This document shows positions 7,540 to 17,340 of a stretch of 22,530 nt of DNA, in pieces. This DNA comes from CAVLCC01 sp963661535 (GTDB lineage Bacteria; Actinomycetota; Coriobacteriia; Coriobacteriales; CADBOM01). Made by a program: the position numbers and the translations under genes. The DNA lies in the NCBI GenBank assembly GCA_963661535.1, contig CAVLCC010000034.1, positions 1-22,530 of the forward strand, given 5' to 3'. Positions within the stretch are counted from its first letter, which is position 1, and the number at the start of each line of letters is the position of its first letter. Under the pieces are notes generated by a model. The model was not told the origin of the DNA and did not search any database. It saw nothing but the letters and a program-made list of their open reading frames with translations.

Positions 7540-9105
7540 GTGAACTCACCTGTTTTGTTGGCAATTATAGACGGATATGGATTAGCAAAATCTTCTCCGA
7601 GCAATGCAACTTCACAAGCAAATAAACCTTTTATTGACTATTTGCTTTCGGGCAAAGACTATCCGGTGCGCTCAATTGAGGCTTCGGGTGAAGATGTTGG
7701 TTTGCCAGCAGGTCAAATGGGCAATTCAGAAGTGGGGCACCTCAACATTGGTTCTGGACGCATTGTATATCAAGACCTCTCTAGAATAAACAATGCCATA
7801 ACTGACGGAAGCTTTTATAAAAACCAAGTATTTGCAGACCTCTTTGAGAAAGTAGAGCAATCACAAGGCGTATTGCACATTATGGGCCTGCTTTCAGATG
7901 GAGGAGTTCATAGCGAGTTTGAACATCTAAAGGCTCTAGTTCGCTATGCCGCAACTCACGGAGTGAAACGCATTTTTGTGCACCCGTTTTTGGATGGTCG
8001 CGACGTTTCTCCCACCAGCGGAGAAGGCTATGTAAAAGAGCTAGAAGATTTTGTTTCAGCTATATCAAACGAGTTCTCCTGCGAAGTTAAAATTGCCTCT
8101 CTTGGCGGTCGTTACTATGCTATGGATCGCGACAACAGGTGGGAAAGAGTCAAACGAGCTTGGGATGCTATGGTTATTCCAAATTCGCAAACACACAGAA
8201 TCGAAAAACACTGCACACCATCACAAGCAGTTAAAAGATCATACGAAGTTGGAATGACTGATGAGTTTGTTGAGCCAATTTCGTTTGTAGACAGAGGCGT
8301 TGAAGATGGCGACGGCATTGCATTTATAAACTTTAGACCCGACCGTGCACGCGAGATAACACGAGCATTTACTAAAGAAGATTTTGCTTCGTTTGACAGA
8401 GGGCGCGCTCCTAAGGTTTGGTATGTTTGCATGACTCAATATGATGAGACATTTGACCTTCCTATAGCTTTTCCAAAAACTGTGCCACCAATGGTCTTGG
8501 CAGACAAAATTGCAAATTTAGGTCTTAAACAGCTCCATATCGCAGAAACAGAAAAGTATGCGCACGTAACATTTTTCTTAAATGGAGGGGTTGAGGAACC
8601 AAAAGAAGGTGAACAGCGCATTTTGGTACCTAGTCCTAAAGTTGCAACCTATGACCTGCAACCAGAAATGAGCGCCGAGGAAGTTACAGACCAGCTCATA
8701 CAAGCAATGCACGATGGAGCAGCAGATTTTTATATTGTGAACTTTGCAAACTGCGATATGGTTGGGCATACTGGCGTAATTCCTGCAGCAATTAAAGCTG
8801 TTGAGACAGTAGATAAATGCTTAGAACGCCTCATTAAGCAGCTTGTTGAACTCGACGGTGTTGGAATTGTTACTGCCGATCATGGCAATGTAGAAAAAAT
8901 GATTGGCGAAGATGGATCACCTCACACAGCTCATACAACAGCGAGCGTTCCTTTTGTGGCAATTGATGCTTCTAACAGTGGTCGCAAAGTTGAACTTGTT
9001 GATGGAGACGCACGTCTTGCAGATATCTCACCTACACTATTTGACTTAGCGGGTATAGACGACGTTCCACAAGAATGGACAGGCAGAAGTCTCATTAAGC
9101 ACTAG
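7540..9105 (+). CDS. gpmI: 2,3-bisphosphoglycerate-independent phosphoglycerate mutase
   Basis: The manganese-dependent mutase converts 3-phosphoglycerate to 2-phosphoglycerate through a phosphoserine intermediate and belongs to the alkaline phosphatase superfamily. The 521-residue product has the metal site Asp11 in AIIDGYG (the more common form is DGWG), the nucleophile Ser63 in GNSEVGHLNIG, the HPFLDGRDVSPTSG and GGRYYAMDRDNRW motifs, NFANCDMVGHTG, and the TADHGNVEKM metal ligands. GTG 7540 is chosen; AAAGGCGG sits about 10 nt upstream and the product begins with the usual short PVLLAIIDGYG. It is the last gene of the + strand block and converges on birA; in the 146 nt between them I found no clear terminator for either strand. 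Confidence 0.96.
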   Translation: MNSPVLLAIIDGYGLAKSSPSNATSQANKPFIDYLLSGKDYPVRSIEASGEDVGLPAGQMGNSEVGHLNIGSGRIVYQDLSRINNAITDGSFYKNQVFADLFEKVEQSQGVLHIMGLLSDGGVHSEFEHLKALVRYAATHGVKRIFVHPFLDGRDVSPTSGEGYVKELEDFVSAISNEFSCEVKIASLGGRYYAMDRDNRWERVKRAWDAMVIPNSQTHRIEKHCTPSQAVKRSYEVGMTDEFVEPISFVDRGVEDGDGIAFINFRPDRAREITRAFTKEDFASFDRGRAPKVWYVCMTQYDETFDLPIAFPKTVPPMVLADKIANLGLKQLHIAETEKYAHVTFFLNGGVEEPKEGEQRILVPSPKVATYDLQPEMSAEEVTDQLIQAMHDGAADFYIVNFANCDMVGHTGVIPAAIKAVETVDKCLERLIKQLVELDGVGIVTADHGNVEKMIGEDGSPHTAHTTASVPFVAIDASNSGRKVELVDGDARLADISPTLFDLAGIDDVPQEWTGRSLIKH

Positions 9106-9251
9106 GTTAGTCTGGGTCGTTAGTCCTTGGGTATGTAAGTTTTTTGATAGCAGCTTATAGCGATGATAAACGATAAAGTATTGAGTTTACCTGTAGCTTA
9201 CAAATAGTATTAACAGCTAAGGCTTCCTAAACAAATAAGTCGTGTTGAACA

Positions 9252-10283
9252 CTAGGCGTAACTGCTTGGCTGCGGTTTTTGCGCAGCATCAAGAAAAACC
9301 AGCGAGATTTCGCCTGCACGTAGGATTGTTTTTGCACCGGAGTTCTCAGTCACAAGCAAACTTCCTTCGTCATCAATTCCGGTTGCTACGCCTGAGTAAG
9401 TCTGTCCTCCAAGCTCATATTCTATCTGCATTCCAATCACAAATGATAAGGCGCGATACTCTTCCAAAATGCGCTTACGCTTAGCCTCAAAGTTATCGCT
9501 AGCACCTCCAGCACCATAAAACATTCCAGAGTCTAGGAGATTTTCTACTATTGCAGCTATTAGGTGGCTCCTAGTTTTACCCTCTAAAAGCTCCACATAG
9601 CCCGCTTTATCTGCTAGGTCCTCGGGGAAATCTTGCCGCCCCACATTTATTCCAATTCCAATTGAAACGCTGCTCATGGTTTTGGTTTCGAGGTCTGCCA
9701 CACCCTCAGACAAAATCCCGCAGACTTTTTTACCATCAACATATATGTCGTTGACCCACTTAATCAAAGGTTTGCAGCTACATGTTTGCTGCAAAGCATG
9801 CGCAGTAGCCACAGCAGCACACATGGTCATGGTCGCTGCGTCACCAGCAAGTTCACAACCACTGCACATAAATGTCATGTAAACGCCGCCGGTTGGAGAA
9901 AAGAAGCTTCGTCCTCGTCGTCCGCGTCCGGAATTTTGCTGCCTAGCAACTATTACCGCTATACCTTCAAATCCGTTTGAGTCCATTCGCTTAGACTCAT
10001 TTAGGGTAGAGTCAAGTTCATCAAAAACATGGAGTTCTAATTTTGGATATGGAGCCTTAAAACAGGCAGCTATCGTAGATACACTAACATAATCTGCATC
10101 GCTTTGAAGCTTGTAACCCTTATTAGTGCTAGACAAAATTTCAAGTCCCTCACCGCGCAAAGTCTTAATCGCAAGCCAAACAGAGTTTCTTGAAATCCCA
10201 AGCTCCTGTGCAATCTTTTGTCCGGAGATATACTCGTTTTGCTCGTACTCTAAAATTTGTAGGACTCTATCTTTTGTGCTCAC
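9252..10283 (-). CDS. birA: Bifunctional biotin-[acetyl-CoA carboxylase] ligase / biotin repressor BirA
   Basis: BirA activates biotin to biotinoyl-AMP and attaches it to the carrier lysine of biotin-dependent enzymes; the bifunctional form also represses biotin genes. The 343-residue product has an N-terminal winged helix-turn-helix (about residues 5-58, with ISGQKIAQELGISRNSVWLAIKTLR). The catalytic domain follows, with the biotinoyl-AMP loop GRGRRGR at 119-125, the conserved KWVND and its GKKVCGIL partner, and a C-terminal SH3-like domain. The HTH suggests it is the regulatory class. The start is GTG 10283, preceded by GGGGGAG about 5 nt away. It follows the GT-C-like gene by about 120 nt on the same strand. 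Confidence 0.93.
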   Translation of the reverse strand: MSTKDRVLQILEYEQNEYISGQKIAQELGISRNSVWLAIKTLRGEGLEILSSTNKGYKLQSDADYVSVSTIAACFKAPYPKLELHVFDELDSTLNESKRMDSNGFEGIAVIVARQQNSGRGRRGRSFFSPTGGVYMTFMCSGCELAGDAATMTMCAAVATAHALQQTCSCKPLIKWVNDIYVDGKKVCGILSEGVADLETKTMSSVSIGIGINVGRQDFPEDLADKAGYVELLEGKTRSHLIAAIVENLLDSGMFYGAGGASDNFEAKRKRILEEYRALSFVIGMQIEYELGGQTYSGVATGIDDEGSLLVTENSGAKTILRAGEISLVFLDAAQKPQPSSYA

Positions 10284-10406
10284 TTTTGCTCCCCCGAGTT
10301 ATGACAGTCAACACGTATGCTGCAACTAGATTTATACAGGGGTAATACACCCCCTCTATAGCGCGTCGGAATGGCTCATGCGTAAACCGTAAACGCCTCC
10401 AAAAAA

Positions 10407-12581
10407 CTAGTGCAGCAACCAAGTGCTCACCGCGTTAAAAATACGCGGGCACATCTCCGACATAGCTCCATAACGTCCGTCGCTAAACAGCGCCAGCACA
10501 TTCAGCGCAACGCCAACAAACAGTGCGGTCACAACAACCTTGGTTAAAACGCCAGCTTTTTTCTCCCAGTCATTGCTAGTCCACAAAATACATAAAGAGG
10601 CAACTATCAAAAGCCAACTAAAGTCGTTAAAATACCTTGTTGTAATTGTTGCAATTTGAAAGTCTGCAAATAAAATAATCACAGCAATGACGAGCATTAC
10701 AACCACAAACATTTTGAGCTCGCCATTTTTGCATTTTTTAAACCACGAAACAATACCCAGCAAAATAAACGTAAGAGGACAAAACCACATAAAGCCACCC
10801 AAGTACATCTCTGTATACCAAAGACCTTGGTAGTCAACTGCCATGTTTGCCTCAACCATATAAGGAAACTGTGCAACGATTGTTATTGGCTGCAATAAAT
10901 ATTGAAATACAGCCGGAATAGTCCTCGCCATATCAATTGGATGGTGCGTCATGTCTAGTCCAGTTAGGTTATAAGCAGCTCCAAAGTCAAAAAACAAGCC
11001 AAAACGCACATAATTGTAAGCCATTGCAATTGCCCCCACGCATACACAAGGAACAATTATCGCCGCAGTATTAACCACACCCTTTTTGGAAAAAAACACC
11101 CTATCTTTAACTATGCCGTTCCAAAAGATCGGAATAGCCAAAAGTATCACCAAAAAATACTGCGGTCTGCACAAAATAGATAGTGCAATTGCCAAAGAGC
11201 CCAAACATAAATCAGAAATCTTGTATTTCTGCCCGTCAAAACACCTTGCAGCCTTCAAAAACTTGGCTACACCAAAAAACACAAGCGCCAGTCCGCATAA
11301 AATTGGGAGAGAGTATAACTGCGGCAAAAACATCAAGTACAAAAATCCAGAACAACAAACAAAAATTGTCACAGCAAACAAATACTCACCCACAGTTTGC
11401 CTCCGACCCAAATACTTTAGCAACTGCAAAATTAGATAAAGCGCCGCTAGAATATACAAACATCCCGCAAACATCACTGCCATAGCGGTTCCAAGGTCGT
11501 TACCAGTTATAAGCTTATAAGGCATAAAAAACACTACGGCCGGCAAAACTCCAAAGTAAGAATAATAAGAGCCGTTGTAATAGGCATAGTCGAGGTAATA
11601 GGTTTCGCCTGCTGCTTGTAGGGCCATGCTTCGAGCTGCTCTGTCATAAGGATTATCGAGCTCTTTTAGAGTCTGTGCAACGGGGATATCCAATTTTGTG
11701 GAGCCGTTCAAAAGTGCGTTTGCTAGGTGATCGTATTGATTATAATCATAAGTTACCTCATAGACTTGCCACGAGTCCCCAACACTATTGCTAGTCGAAA
11801 TTTTGCTTACGAACGCCCCACCCAAAACCACCAAAAAAACAGCTATACATATTACAACTCTTTTTGCAATTTTGCCTGTTGTAAGCCCACTAATCTCTAT
11901 ATTATAAAGAGGTGAGGAGGGGCGTAAAAGTTGAAAAAATCCAACCACAACAACCAAAGCAAAAATCAATGTTAGAGGGGCGCAAAAAGGTCTGACCGTA
12001 TTGGCAACAACCTCCCCCACCACAATTGTGGTGCCTGCATCGCAACCCAAATTAAGCCTCATCTTTGTTGAGTTTTGGGAAAGATGAACTCTATCCCAAT
12101 GGCTTTGAAGCTCCCCTTTTGTATAAGTCATTTCTGGTAGCTCAAGAGGATTTATGCTCGAGGCATCATTTATATCAATCGAATACTTTATATAAGGACC
12201 TGTTGAATTTCTCCACGATGATGGAACATAATTTGGATCGTCCAAATCAAGCTTAATGTTATCTACATGAATGTTTGGAATTTCATAATCAATATATGCA
12301 TTTTCTGCATTAGTAACCTCAAATGTTTTGCTTGAACCTTGCGTAGAGACCAGTTTTAGCCCATCACCCACAGCTGTTTGAGACAGAGTGCTTTGGTTGC
12401 TAAACGTAAGCGACTCCCAAAACGGAAAATTAAAAACAAAAACAACAAGCAGAGCAATTAGGCATATAGAGCGCAAAATGCGTTTGCAAACTAGCGATTT
12501 TGTGGGCGATAAAGACGTCGCAGACGTCATATGCGTTGTGCGCGGCGTTGCCTTTTTGCTCGCTTTCTTGTTTTTTGCCAT
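10407..12581 (-). CDS. Polytopic membrane protein, probable GT-C-type glycosyltransferase
   Basis: The specific family was not identified. The 724-residue protein has a Lys/Thr/Ser-rich cytoplasmic N-terminus and a transmembrane helix at about 36-54. An extracytoplasmic beta-rich domain of about 120 residues follows, and then ten or so further hydrophobic helices. After the third helix there is a loop containing DNPYDRAARSMA and AYYNGSYYSYFGVLPAVVFFMPY. From memory this pattern (NPYD...AR, then YxGKYYxYFGxxP) recurs in uncharacterised GT-C-fold membrane glycosyltransferases of Gram-positives that use lipid-linked sugars; that assignment is an inference. A role in decorating cell-surface polymers would fit. 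ATG 12581 has AAGGGA upstream. It is about 100 nt downstream of tyrS; the interval contains a short direct repeat (CTTGCATCAC twice) and no clear terminator, so read-through from tyrS is possible. Confidence 0.55.
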   Translation of the reverse strand: MAKNKKASKKATPRTTHMTSATSLSPTKSLVCKRILRSICLIALLVVFVFNFPFWESLTFSNQSTLSQTAVGDGLKLVSTQGSSKTFEVTNAENAYIDYEIPNIHVDNIKLDLDDPNYVPSSWRNSTGPYIKYSIDINDASSINPLELPEMTYTKGELQSHWDRVHLSQNSTKMRLNLGCDAGTTIVVGEVVANTVRPFCAPLTLIFALVVVVGFFQLLRPSSPLYNIEISGLTTGKIAKRVVICIAVFLVVLGGAFVSKISTSNSVGDSWQVYEVTYDYNQYDHLANALLNGSTKLDIPVAQTLKELDNPYDRAARSMALQAAGETYYLDYAYYNGSYYSYFGVLPAVVFFMPYKLITGNDLGTAMAVMFAGCLYILAALYLILQLLKYLGRRQTVGEYLFAVTIFVCCSGFLYLMFLPQLYSLPILCGLALVFFGVAKFLKAARCFDGQKYKISDLCLGSLAIALSILCRPQYFLVILLAIPIFWNGIVKDRVFFSKKGVVNTAAIIVPCVCVGAIAMAYNYVRFGLFFDFGAAYNLTGLDMTHHPIDMARTIPAVFQYLLQPITIVAQFPYMVEANMAVDYQGLWYTEMYLGGFMWFCPLTFILLGIVSWFKKCKNGELKMFVVVMLVIAVIILFADFQIATITTRYFNDFSWLLIVASLCILWTSNDWEKKAGVLTKVVVTALFVGVALNVLALFSDGRYGAMSEMCPRIFNAVSTWLLH

Positions 12582-12684
12582 ATTTCACTTCCCTTTAAAT
12601 ACTTGTCTTGCATCACTTAGTCTTGCATCACCAACTGCTCTTAAATGTCAACGTTTAATTATCCGCAAGCAAGAGCAAGCACCC

Positions 12685-13902
12685 CTACTTTCCAATCAGC
12701 TTAGCAAACTTGCGCTTGCCAACCTGAAGCACTGCTCCATCAAGCCTTTGAGGCTCAAGGTTGTAACTCTTAGCAGGCAAAGCCTCGCGATCAACCTTAA
12801 CACCGCCATTATCTATAAGCCTTCTGCCCTCAGAAGCACTAGAAATCAGCCCAAGTTCATGCATTAGCGCAGGCAAATAAACCAAACCATCATCGTTTAG
12901 TTTAAACTCAACTTCATACTCTTTAACATCATCTGGAATATCATGCGACTTAAACACCTTGTCAAACGCAGCCTCTGCCTCCGCAGCAGCGTCCGCACCG
13001 TGATAAGCCTCAACAATGTTGCGAGCCAGCGCCCTCTTTGCCTTGTTAGGATGCACGCTACCATCAGCAAGACCCTTCTCAAGTTCGTCCACTTCACTAA
13101 CGGGAGCAGTCGAAGCAAGCCTGTAGTAGCGAATCATCAACTCATCTGGAATAGACATGACCTTGCCAAACATGTCGCTAGGCTCATCAGTAAGTCCAAT
13201 ATAGTTGCCATAACTCTTAGACATCTTATGAACGCCATCTGTTCCCTCAAGAAGTGGCAAAGTAAGACAAACTTGCGGCTCCATTCCCATTTTCTCCATG
13301 AGCTCACGCCCTGCAAGCAAGTTAAAGAGCTGGTCTTGCCCGCCAATTTCTACATCAGCTTTTACGGCAACAGAATCGTATGCCTGCAACGTAGGATATA
13401 AAAACTCATGCAAAGAAATAGGCTGCTGATTAGTATATCTGTTATGAAAATCGTCGCGCTCCAAAATGCGTGCCACTGTAAAGTTGCTGGTTAACTCAAG
13501 CAGTCCCTGCAAATCTAACTTATAAATCCACTCAGAGTTCCAAACAATTTCTGTTTTGGAGGGGTCGAGAATTTTTTCTACCTGCTGCACATAAGTTGCT
13601 GCATTTTGCTCAATAGTCTCGCGAGTTAGCTGGGGTCTTGTTGAGTTGCGCCCCGATGGATCTCCAATAAGCGCAGTGGCATCTCCAATAATCAAAACAA
13701 CCTGGTGACCCAAGTCTTGCAGCTGCCTAAGCTTGCGAAGAGGAACCGCATGACCAACATGCAAATCTGGAGCTGTAGGGTCTGCCCCCAGTTTAATTCG
13801 CAGTGGAACCTGCCTGTCTAGCTTCTCTTTTAGAGCCTTTAGCGGAACTATATCAGACACTCCACTTTGAAACACCTTAAGTTGTTCTTCTGTTGGCAGC
13901 AA
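12685..13902 (-). CDS. tyrS: Tyrosyl-tRNA synthetase (TyrZ-like, KMSKS type)
   Basis: The enzyme charges tRNA-Tyr with tyrosine. The 405-residue class I synthetase has the HIGH-like motif HVGH at residues 48-51 and KMSKS at 226-230. The KMSKS form points to the TyrZ-like group rather than the KFGKT form of E. coli TyrRS. A C-terminal S4 RNA-binding domain covers about 340-405 (SEGRRLIDNGGVKVD). The start is TTG 13902 with GGAG and GAGGT immediately upstream, both inside the last codons of the preceding peptidase gene. Only 5 nt separate the two genes, so tyrS appears to be the distal gene of a surface-peptidase operon. No T-box leader is possible in that space. A separate internal promoter within the peptidase gene cannot be excluded. 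Confidence 0.95.
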   Translation of the reverse strand: MLPTEEQLKVFQSGVSDIVPLKALKEKLDRQVPLRIKLGADPTAPDLHVGHAVPLRKLRQLQDLGHQVVLIIGDATALIGDPSGRNSTRPQLTRETIEQNAATYVQQVEKILDPSKTEIVWNSEWIYKLDLQGLLELTSNFTVARILERDDFHNRYTNQQPISLHEFLYPTLQAYDSVAVKADVEIGGQDQLFNLLAGRELMEKMGMEPQVCLTLPLLEGTDGVHKMSKSYGNYIGLTDEPSDMFGKVMSIPDELMIRYYRLASTAPVSEVDELEKGLADGSVHPNKAKRALARNIVEAYHGADAAAEAEAAFDKVFKSHDIPDDVKEYEVEFKLNDDGLVYLPALMHELGLISSASEGRRLIDNGGVKVDREALPAKSYNLEPQRLDGAVLQVGKRKFAKLIGK

Positions 13903-13907
13903 CTACC

Positions 13908-16388
13908 TCACTCCTCGTATTTTTTTGCAAAACAAATTGACTTAAAAATTATTAAACCAGCTGCAGCAATAATGCACGCTAGAAAAACTATAGCACCCGC
14001 AGCCGCGTCTGCCGTTGTTGGCAAACTGTCTGAGGTTATTTTTGATGATGAGCCCGAGCATGCGCCTGAGCCATACGAAAGTTCATACTTCAACGCATTT
14101 GTTGCATCTACAACCTCTGCTGATGTGGGTGTTGTGTTGACGAGGGTGTTTTTGTAGTCGCTTCCAGCTAGGTCAAGCTTTGCCTGAGCAGCCTCTATTG
14201 CGGCGATTAGCGCATCTTTTTGCTCTTGAGTCATCCACGCAACGCCCTCTGCCACGTCGCTTCCGTCCTTGCTAATAACAGTATTCTCAAGTATTGTTTG
14301 AGCATTTTTTATAGCCTGCTCTAGCGCCGACAACTCATCAACACTAGCCCAACTGCGAATTTCGCCAAAGCCTTTTATAGAGAGATTGTCTACCTGCAAG
14401 TCGCTGTCTTTTTCTTTCATGGCTGCAGCAATGACTGTCCAGTCTGTCCACGAGGTTTGTTCGTTGGCACCTTGTGTAGAACTGGCGGTTTGAGCTTCTG
14501 TGCCAGTAGCATCTGTGCTTGCAGTTTGCGAACCTACAGTTTGAGAACTTGCAGTCTCCGCACTCGCGCCATCTGCACTCGCATCCTCATCACCATCCCC
14601 CTCTCCACTTCCAAACTGCGAAACGCTTGTCCAGCTCTCGCCAGCATTTAACCTTGCTTCAAAATTTGCTTTTGCAGAGTTCGTATCCACGCCCTGATAC
14701 CACTTTTGATCATCATTGCAATACTGAGTTGTCACAATCGCATAACGCTGATTGGCTCGCATAGCAATCCAGCTATCCTCAGCAATTGTTGCTCGGTGAT
14801 ACCCCCCATATTGATACGTATCCTCAAAAGAATATGCCAACTTAGAATGGTTGGGATCAGTTGGAGTAGTAGCCTCGTTATCTAGCAAATAAATCTGATA
14901 AAAAACCGTTGTATTAGGCTTAAAAGTGGTGCAGCCCAAAGTGCGCAAACACATATCCCCGTCTGCTGCAAAAATATTTGCAGAACTTGCCGTGCTATCG
15001 TATGAGTTGCAAATTGTTTTGTCCGAAACCAAGTAGTCGTACTGGTCGATATAATACTCAGTATTATCTCCATAAGAGTTGAGGTCATAATCAAACGTCT
15101 CAAAGTTCGTTATCGACTTATCATAATATGAAACCCAAAAATACCCAGTGTACTTGTCGTCTTCTTTAATGCCAAAAGTTCCATAGTTAGGAAAATCCTC
15201 AAGCTCACTTCCATAACTATTCTTAATTAGCCAAGCTCCATCATCTGGAGGAATATAACTTGACCCATCGTTAAAGTTCGTCTTAGAAAAATTGTCATCC
15301 CAACCAACAATGCACACAGCATGACTGGCCTTGTTTGCATCTACATTGTAGTAGCAAGCATTATCTGGATTATAGTAACCCTCAAATGCCGTAAATGCAC
15401 ACGCAACAGCCCTGCCATACTCGCTCATTTCTCTCTTTATAGAAGCAACTGCCTGCAAGTCTGTATGGTCATATTCTCCATCAACCATTATTGCAGTTTC
15501 GGGCAAAACGTTGCCCTCTTGCAAATTCAATGCAGAAGCATTCCACAAATCTATGCTGCTAGACCAGTCTGGAAAAACCTTCTTTCCGCTTTCGTCATCA
15601 TAATTTCCTGCCCAGTTAAGACGCACAATATTTGCGCCGCTATCCTCGTACTTTTTTATCTCATCTTCGGTGAGATAGAGCTTTTTGGGTTCCTCGGAGC
15701 CTTCTTCAAAAAGGTTGCACTCTATCAATCCCTCTTTATTTTTATAAGGAGCAGCCGACTCCGACACAGGTCCTATCCCCGAAGAAAATATCGACGAACC
15801 ATAAAAAGTATAACCGCCCTCATCTAGTCCTATATTTGGGTCTATAGTGTCTATGTGGAAACCCTCGCCCGCTTGTGCCTGTCCAACAACACTTTTTGGA
15901 GCTCCGCCATTTAGATAAATAGAATTTGCAAGTTGAAGTTCTGACAAGTCTATGTTTTGCTCGGCATAACTTTTGCCTGCCTTAGACAAGATGCTTGATT
16001 CACTAGCAGCGCAAATAGAAAATGCCCAACATGTTCCCCATGGATTTTGGAGTTTAACAGGTGTAACCACGCTGTCTGAGCGATCGCCATCTGAATTGGG
16101 GTCACGCAGGTCGTATTTTGCTGGAAGACCATCAAATGCGTCGCTGCTGCTAGTGTTTGCCTGCAAAGAAGCCTCCGAAGAATTTGCATACGCATATGTT
16201 TGCGAGCTTCCAGACAAAGCCTTGCTAGTTGCCTCTTTCCAACTTTCTGCCGCATATGCGTCTAACTGCTCAGACGCAGCTTGTGCAACATTAGAAAACA
16301 GTGCGACAAAAACAACTAGCACCCCTGCCAAAAGTGCACAATATATTCCTCGCCTAACCCAGTTACTTTTTGTTTGTTGTTTATGCAT
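13908..16388 (-). CDS. Secreted papain-like (C1) peptidase with lectin-like domain, LPTTA sorting signal
   Basis: This is a predicted cell-surface cysteine peptidase of about 826 residues. A signal peptide (basic WVRRG then a hydrophobic helix ending SNVAQA) is followed by the C1 domain with Gln114 and Cys120 (KLQNPWGTCWAF), His356 (ASHAVCIVGWDD) and Asn390 (LIKNSYGS). After it comes a lectin-like region (about 436-591) and a Ser/Thr/Ala-rich linker. A helical module (IRSWASVDELSALEQAI...) resembles FIVAR-type repeats. The end reads SLPTTAD, a hydrophobic helix and KKYEE, which looks like a sortase signal with LPTTA in place of LPXTG. I choose ATG 16388 because AGGTGGG lies 6-7 nt upstream; the GTG at 16400 has no SD. 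The paralogue is at 17341-20040. The substrate is unknown. Confidence 0.85.
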   Translation of the reverse strand: MHKQQTKSNWVRRGIYCALLAGVLVVFVALFSNVAQAASEQLDAYAAESWKEATSKALSGSSQTYAYANSSEASLQANTSSSDAFDGLPAKYDLRDPNSDGDRSDSVVTPVKLQNPWGTCWAFSICAASESSILSKAGKSYAEQNIDLSELQLANSIYLNGGAPKSVVGQAQAGEGFHIDTIDPNIGLDEGGYTFYGSSIFSSGIGPVSESAAPYKNKEGLIECNLFEEGSEEPKKLYLTEDEIKKYEDSGANIVRLNWAGNYDDESGKKVFPDWSSSIDLWNASALNLQEGNVLPETAIMVDGEYDHTDLQAVASIKREMSEYGRAVACAFTAFEGYYNPDNACYYNVDANKASHAVCIVGWDDNFSKTNFNDGSSYIPPDDGAWLIKNSYGSELEDFPNYGTFGIKEDDKYTGYFWVSYYDKSITNFETFDYDLNSYGDNTEYYIDQYDYLVSDKTICNSYDSTASSANIFAADGDMCLRTLGCTTFKPNTTVFYQIYLLDNEATTPTDPNHSKLAYSFEDTYQYGGYHRATIAEDSWIAMRANQRYAIVTTQYCNDDQKWYQGVDTNSAKANFEARLNAGESWTSVSQFGSGEGDGDEDASADGASAETASSQTVGSQTASTDATGTEAQTASSTQGANEQTSWTDWTVIAAAMKEKDSDLQVDNLSIKGFGEIRSWASVDELSALEQAIKNAQTILENTVISKDGSDVAEGVAWMTQEQKDALIAAIEAAQAKLDLAGSDYKNTLVNTTPTSAEVVDATNALKYELSYGSGACSGSSSKITSDSLPTTADAAAGAIVFLACIIAAAGLIIFKSICFAKKYEE

Positions 16389-16431
16389 AAAAAAACCCAC
16401 CTGCCAAACTACATACTAAATATCAAAATAT

Positions 16432-17337
16432 CTAACAAATCCCTTTTGCTCTAAGCACTGCATTGGCAAACTCTATCCAGCCCTCATTGCAAATTTTGTT
16501 TGTCACAAATTTATGCGGGCTATCCAGCGCGTTCGATGCCAACACATTACGCTCCTGCTTGAGTCCGTTGACCATCATCACAAAAGAGCCGGTGTGCATT
16601 CCCATATAAATGTCGCCGTGGCCATCTCCAATAGACACGCACTCGCTAGGCAAAATCCCACGGCACTCCATGTCGTCTTTTACAGCCTTAGCCTTAGAAG
16701 TACCCGCAGGCACAATATGATACCCATGAATTTGCGGACAATCTACCAAAGTTGTTTTTGATGGAGTAAATATCATGCCATTATCTTCAAACTCCAAATT
16801 ATACCCTCGAGATTTGAGATACCGAGCTGCCTCATCTGGATCAATGCACCCGCGCATTGCATGTGTAACATCTCTATTCAAGCACCTTGGATAGTTGTAT
16901 TCTAGCTTGCCCGCATATCGCTCGAATAACGCCTCAACAGCCCCACTTGCTGCAATTGCATCGTAGGGAGTTTTATGCGTGGTAGAGTCAAAATCAAACT
17001 CCCCCGTATCGTATTTAATATCGAGATTGCCAGTTCCGTGTTCTTGCTTGGTGCAGCCCATCTCGCCAATCACAGTCTGAGCATTTAAAATACGCAAAAA
17101 CTCATTGCACTGAACCCTGCTGCGACCCGTAACAACTATCAAATTTACTCCAGCTCGCTGCAGGGCAACAACTGCCTCGCATGTTTTATATGATGGAGTT
17201 CCATCAGCATTAGTTAGCAAACAACCGCCGGGAGCTAGCAATGTTCCGTCTAAATCGGTATAAATTGTGGTGAGGTTTTTGAAAGCCTCACTCTCCTTTT
17301 CTGGCGAAGAAGCCAGAGGAATTAAAGACGAACTCAT
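16432..17337 (-). CDS. HAD-superfamily hydrolase (Cof/SPP-like phosphatase)
   Basis: A predicted cytosolic Mg-dependent phosphatase of 301 residues; the substrate is unknown. Haloacid dehalogenase motifs are present: motif I TDLDGTLL with nucleophile Asp28 and Asp30, motif II VTGRSR, a lysine in SKAKAVKDD (motif III), and motif IV SIGDGHGDIYMG. The spacing between motifs II and III leaves room for a C2-type cap like those of the Cof, sucrose- and mannosyl-phosphate phosphatase groups. The middle contains a Cys-bearing GEMGCTKQEHG. ATG 17337 has AAGGAG upstream, inside the last codons of the preceding peptidase gene, and only 3 nt separate the genes. It sits between two paralogous surface peptidases, but no signal peptide is seen, so it probably acts inside the cell. 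Confidence 0.83.
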   Translation of the reverse strand: MSSSLIPLASSPEKESEAFKNLTTIYTDLDGTLLAPGGCLLTNADGTPSYKTCEAVVALQRAGVNLIVVTGRSRVQCNEFLRILNAQTVIGEMGCTKQEHGTGNLDIKYDTGEFDFDSTTHKTPYDAIAASGAVEALFERYAGKLEYNYPRCLNRDVTHAMRGCIDPDEAARYLKSRGYNLEFEDNGMIFTPSKTTLVDCPQIHGYHIVPAGTSKAKAVKDDMECRGILPSECVSIGDGHGDIYMGMHTGSFVMMVNGLKQERNVLASNALDSPHKFVTNKICNEGWIEFANAVLRAKGIC

Positions 17338-17340
17338 TAT

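Noticed and set aside
9106..9251. Bidirectional terminator between gpmI and birA
   Set aside because: This is the expected place for one, but no stem longer than 5 bp with a T-run could be found by eye.
10338..10356. GGGGT/ACCCC inverted repeat between birA and the membrane protein as a terminator
   Set aside because: The stem is only 5 bp and no T-run follows on either strand.
13903..13907. T-box leader for tyrS
   Set aside because: Only 5 nt separate tyrS from the upstream peptidase gene, so no leader RNA can fit unless it lay within that coding sequence, where I saw no T-box sequence.
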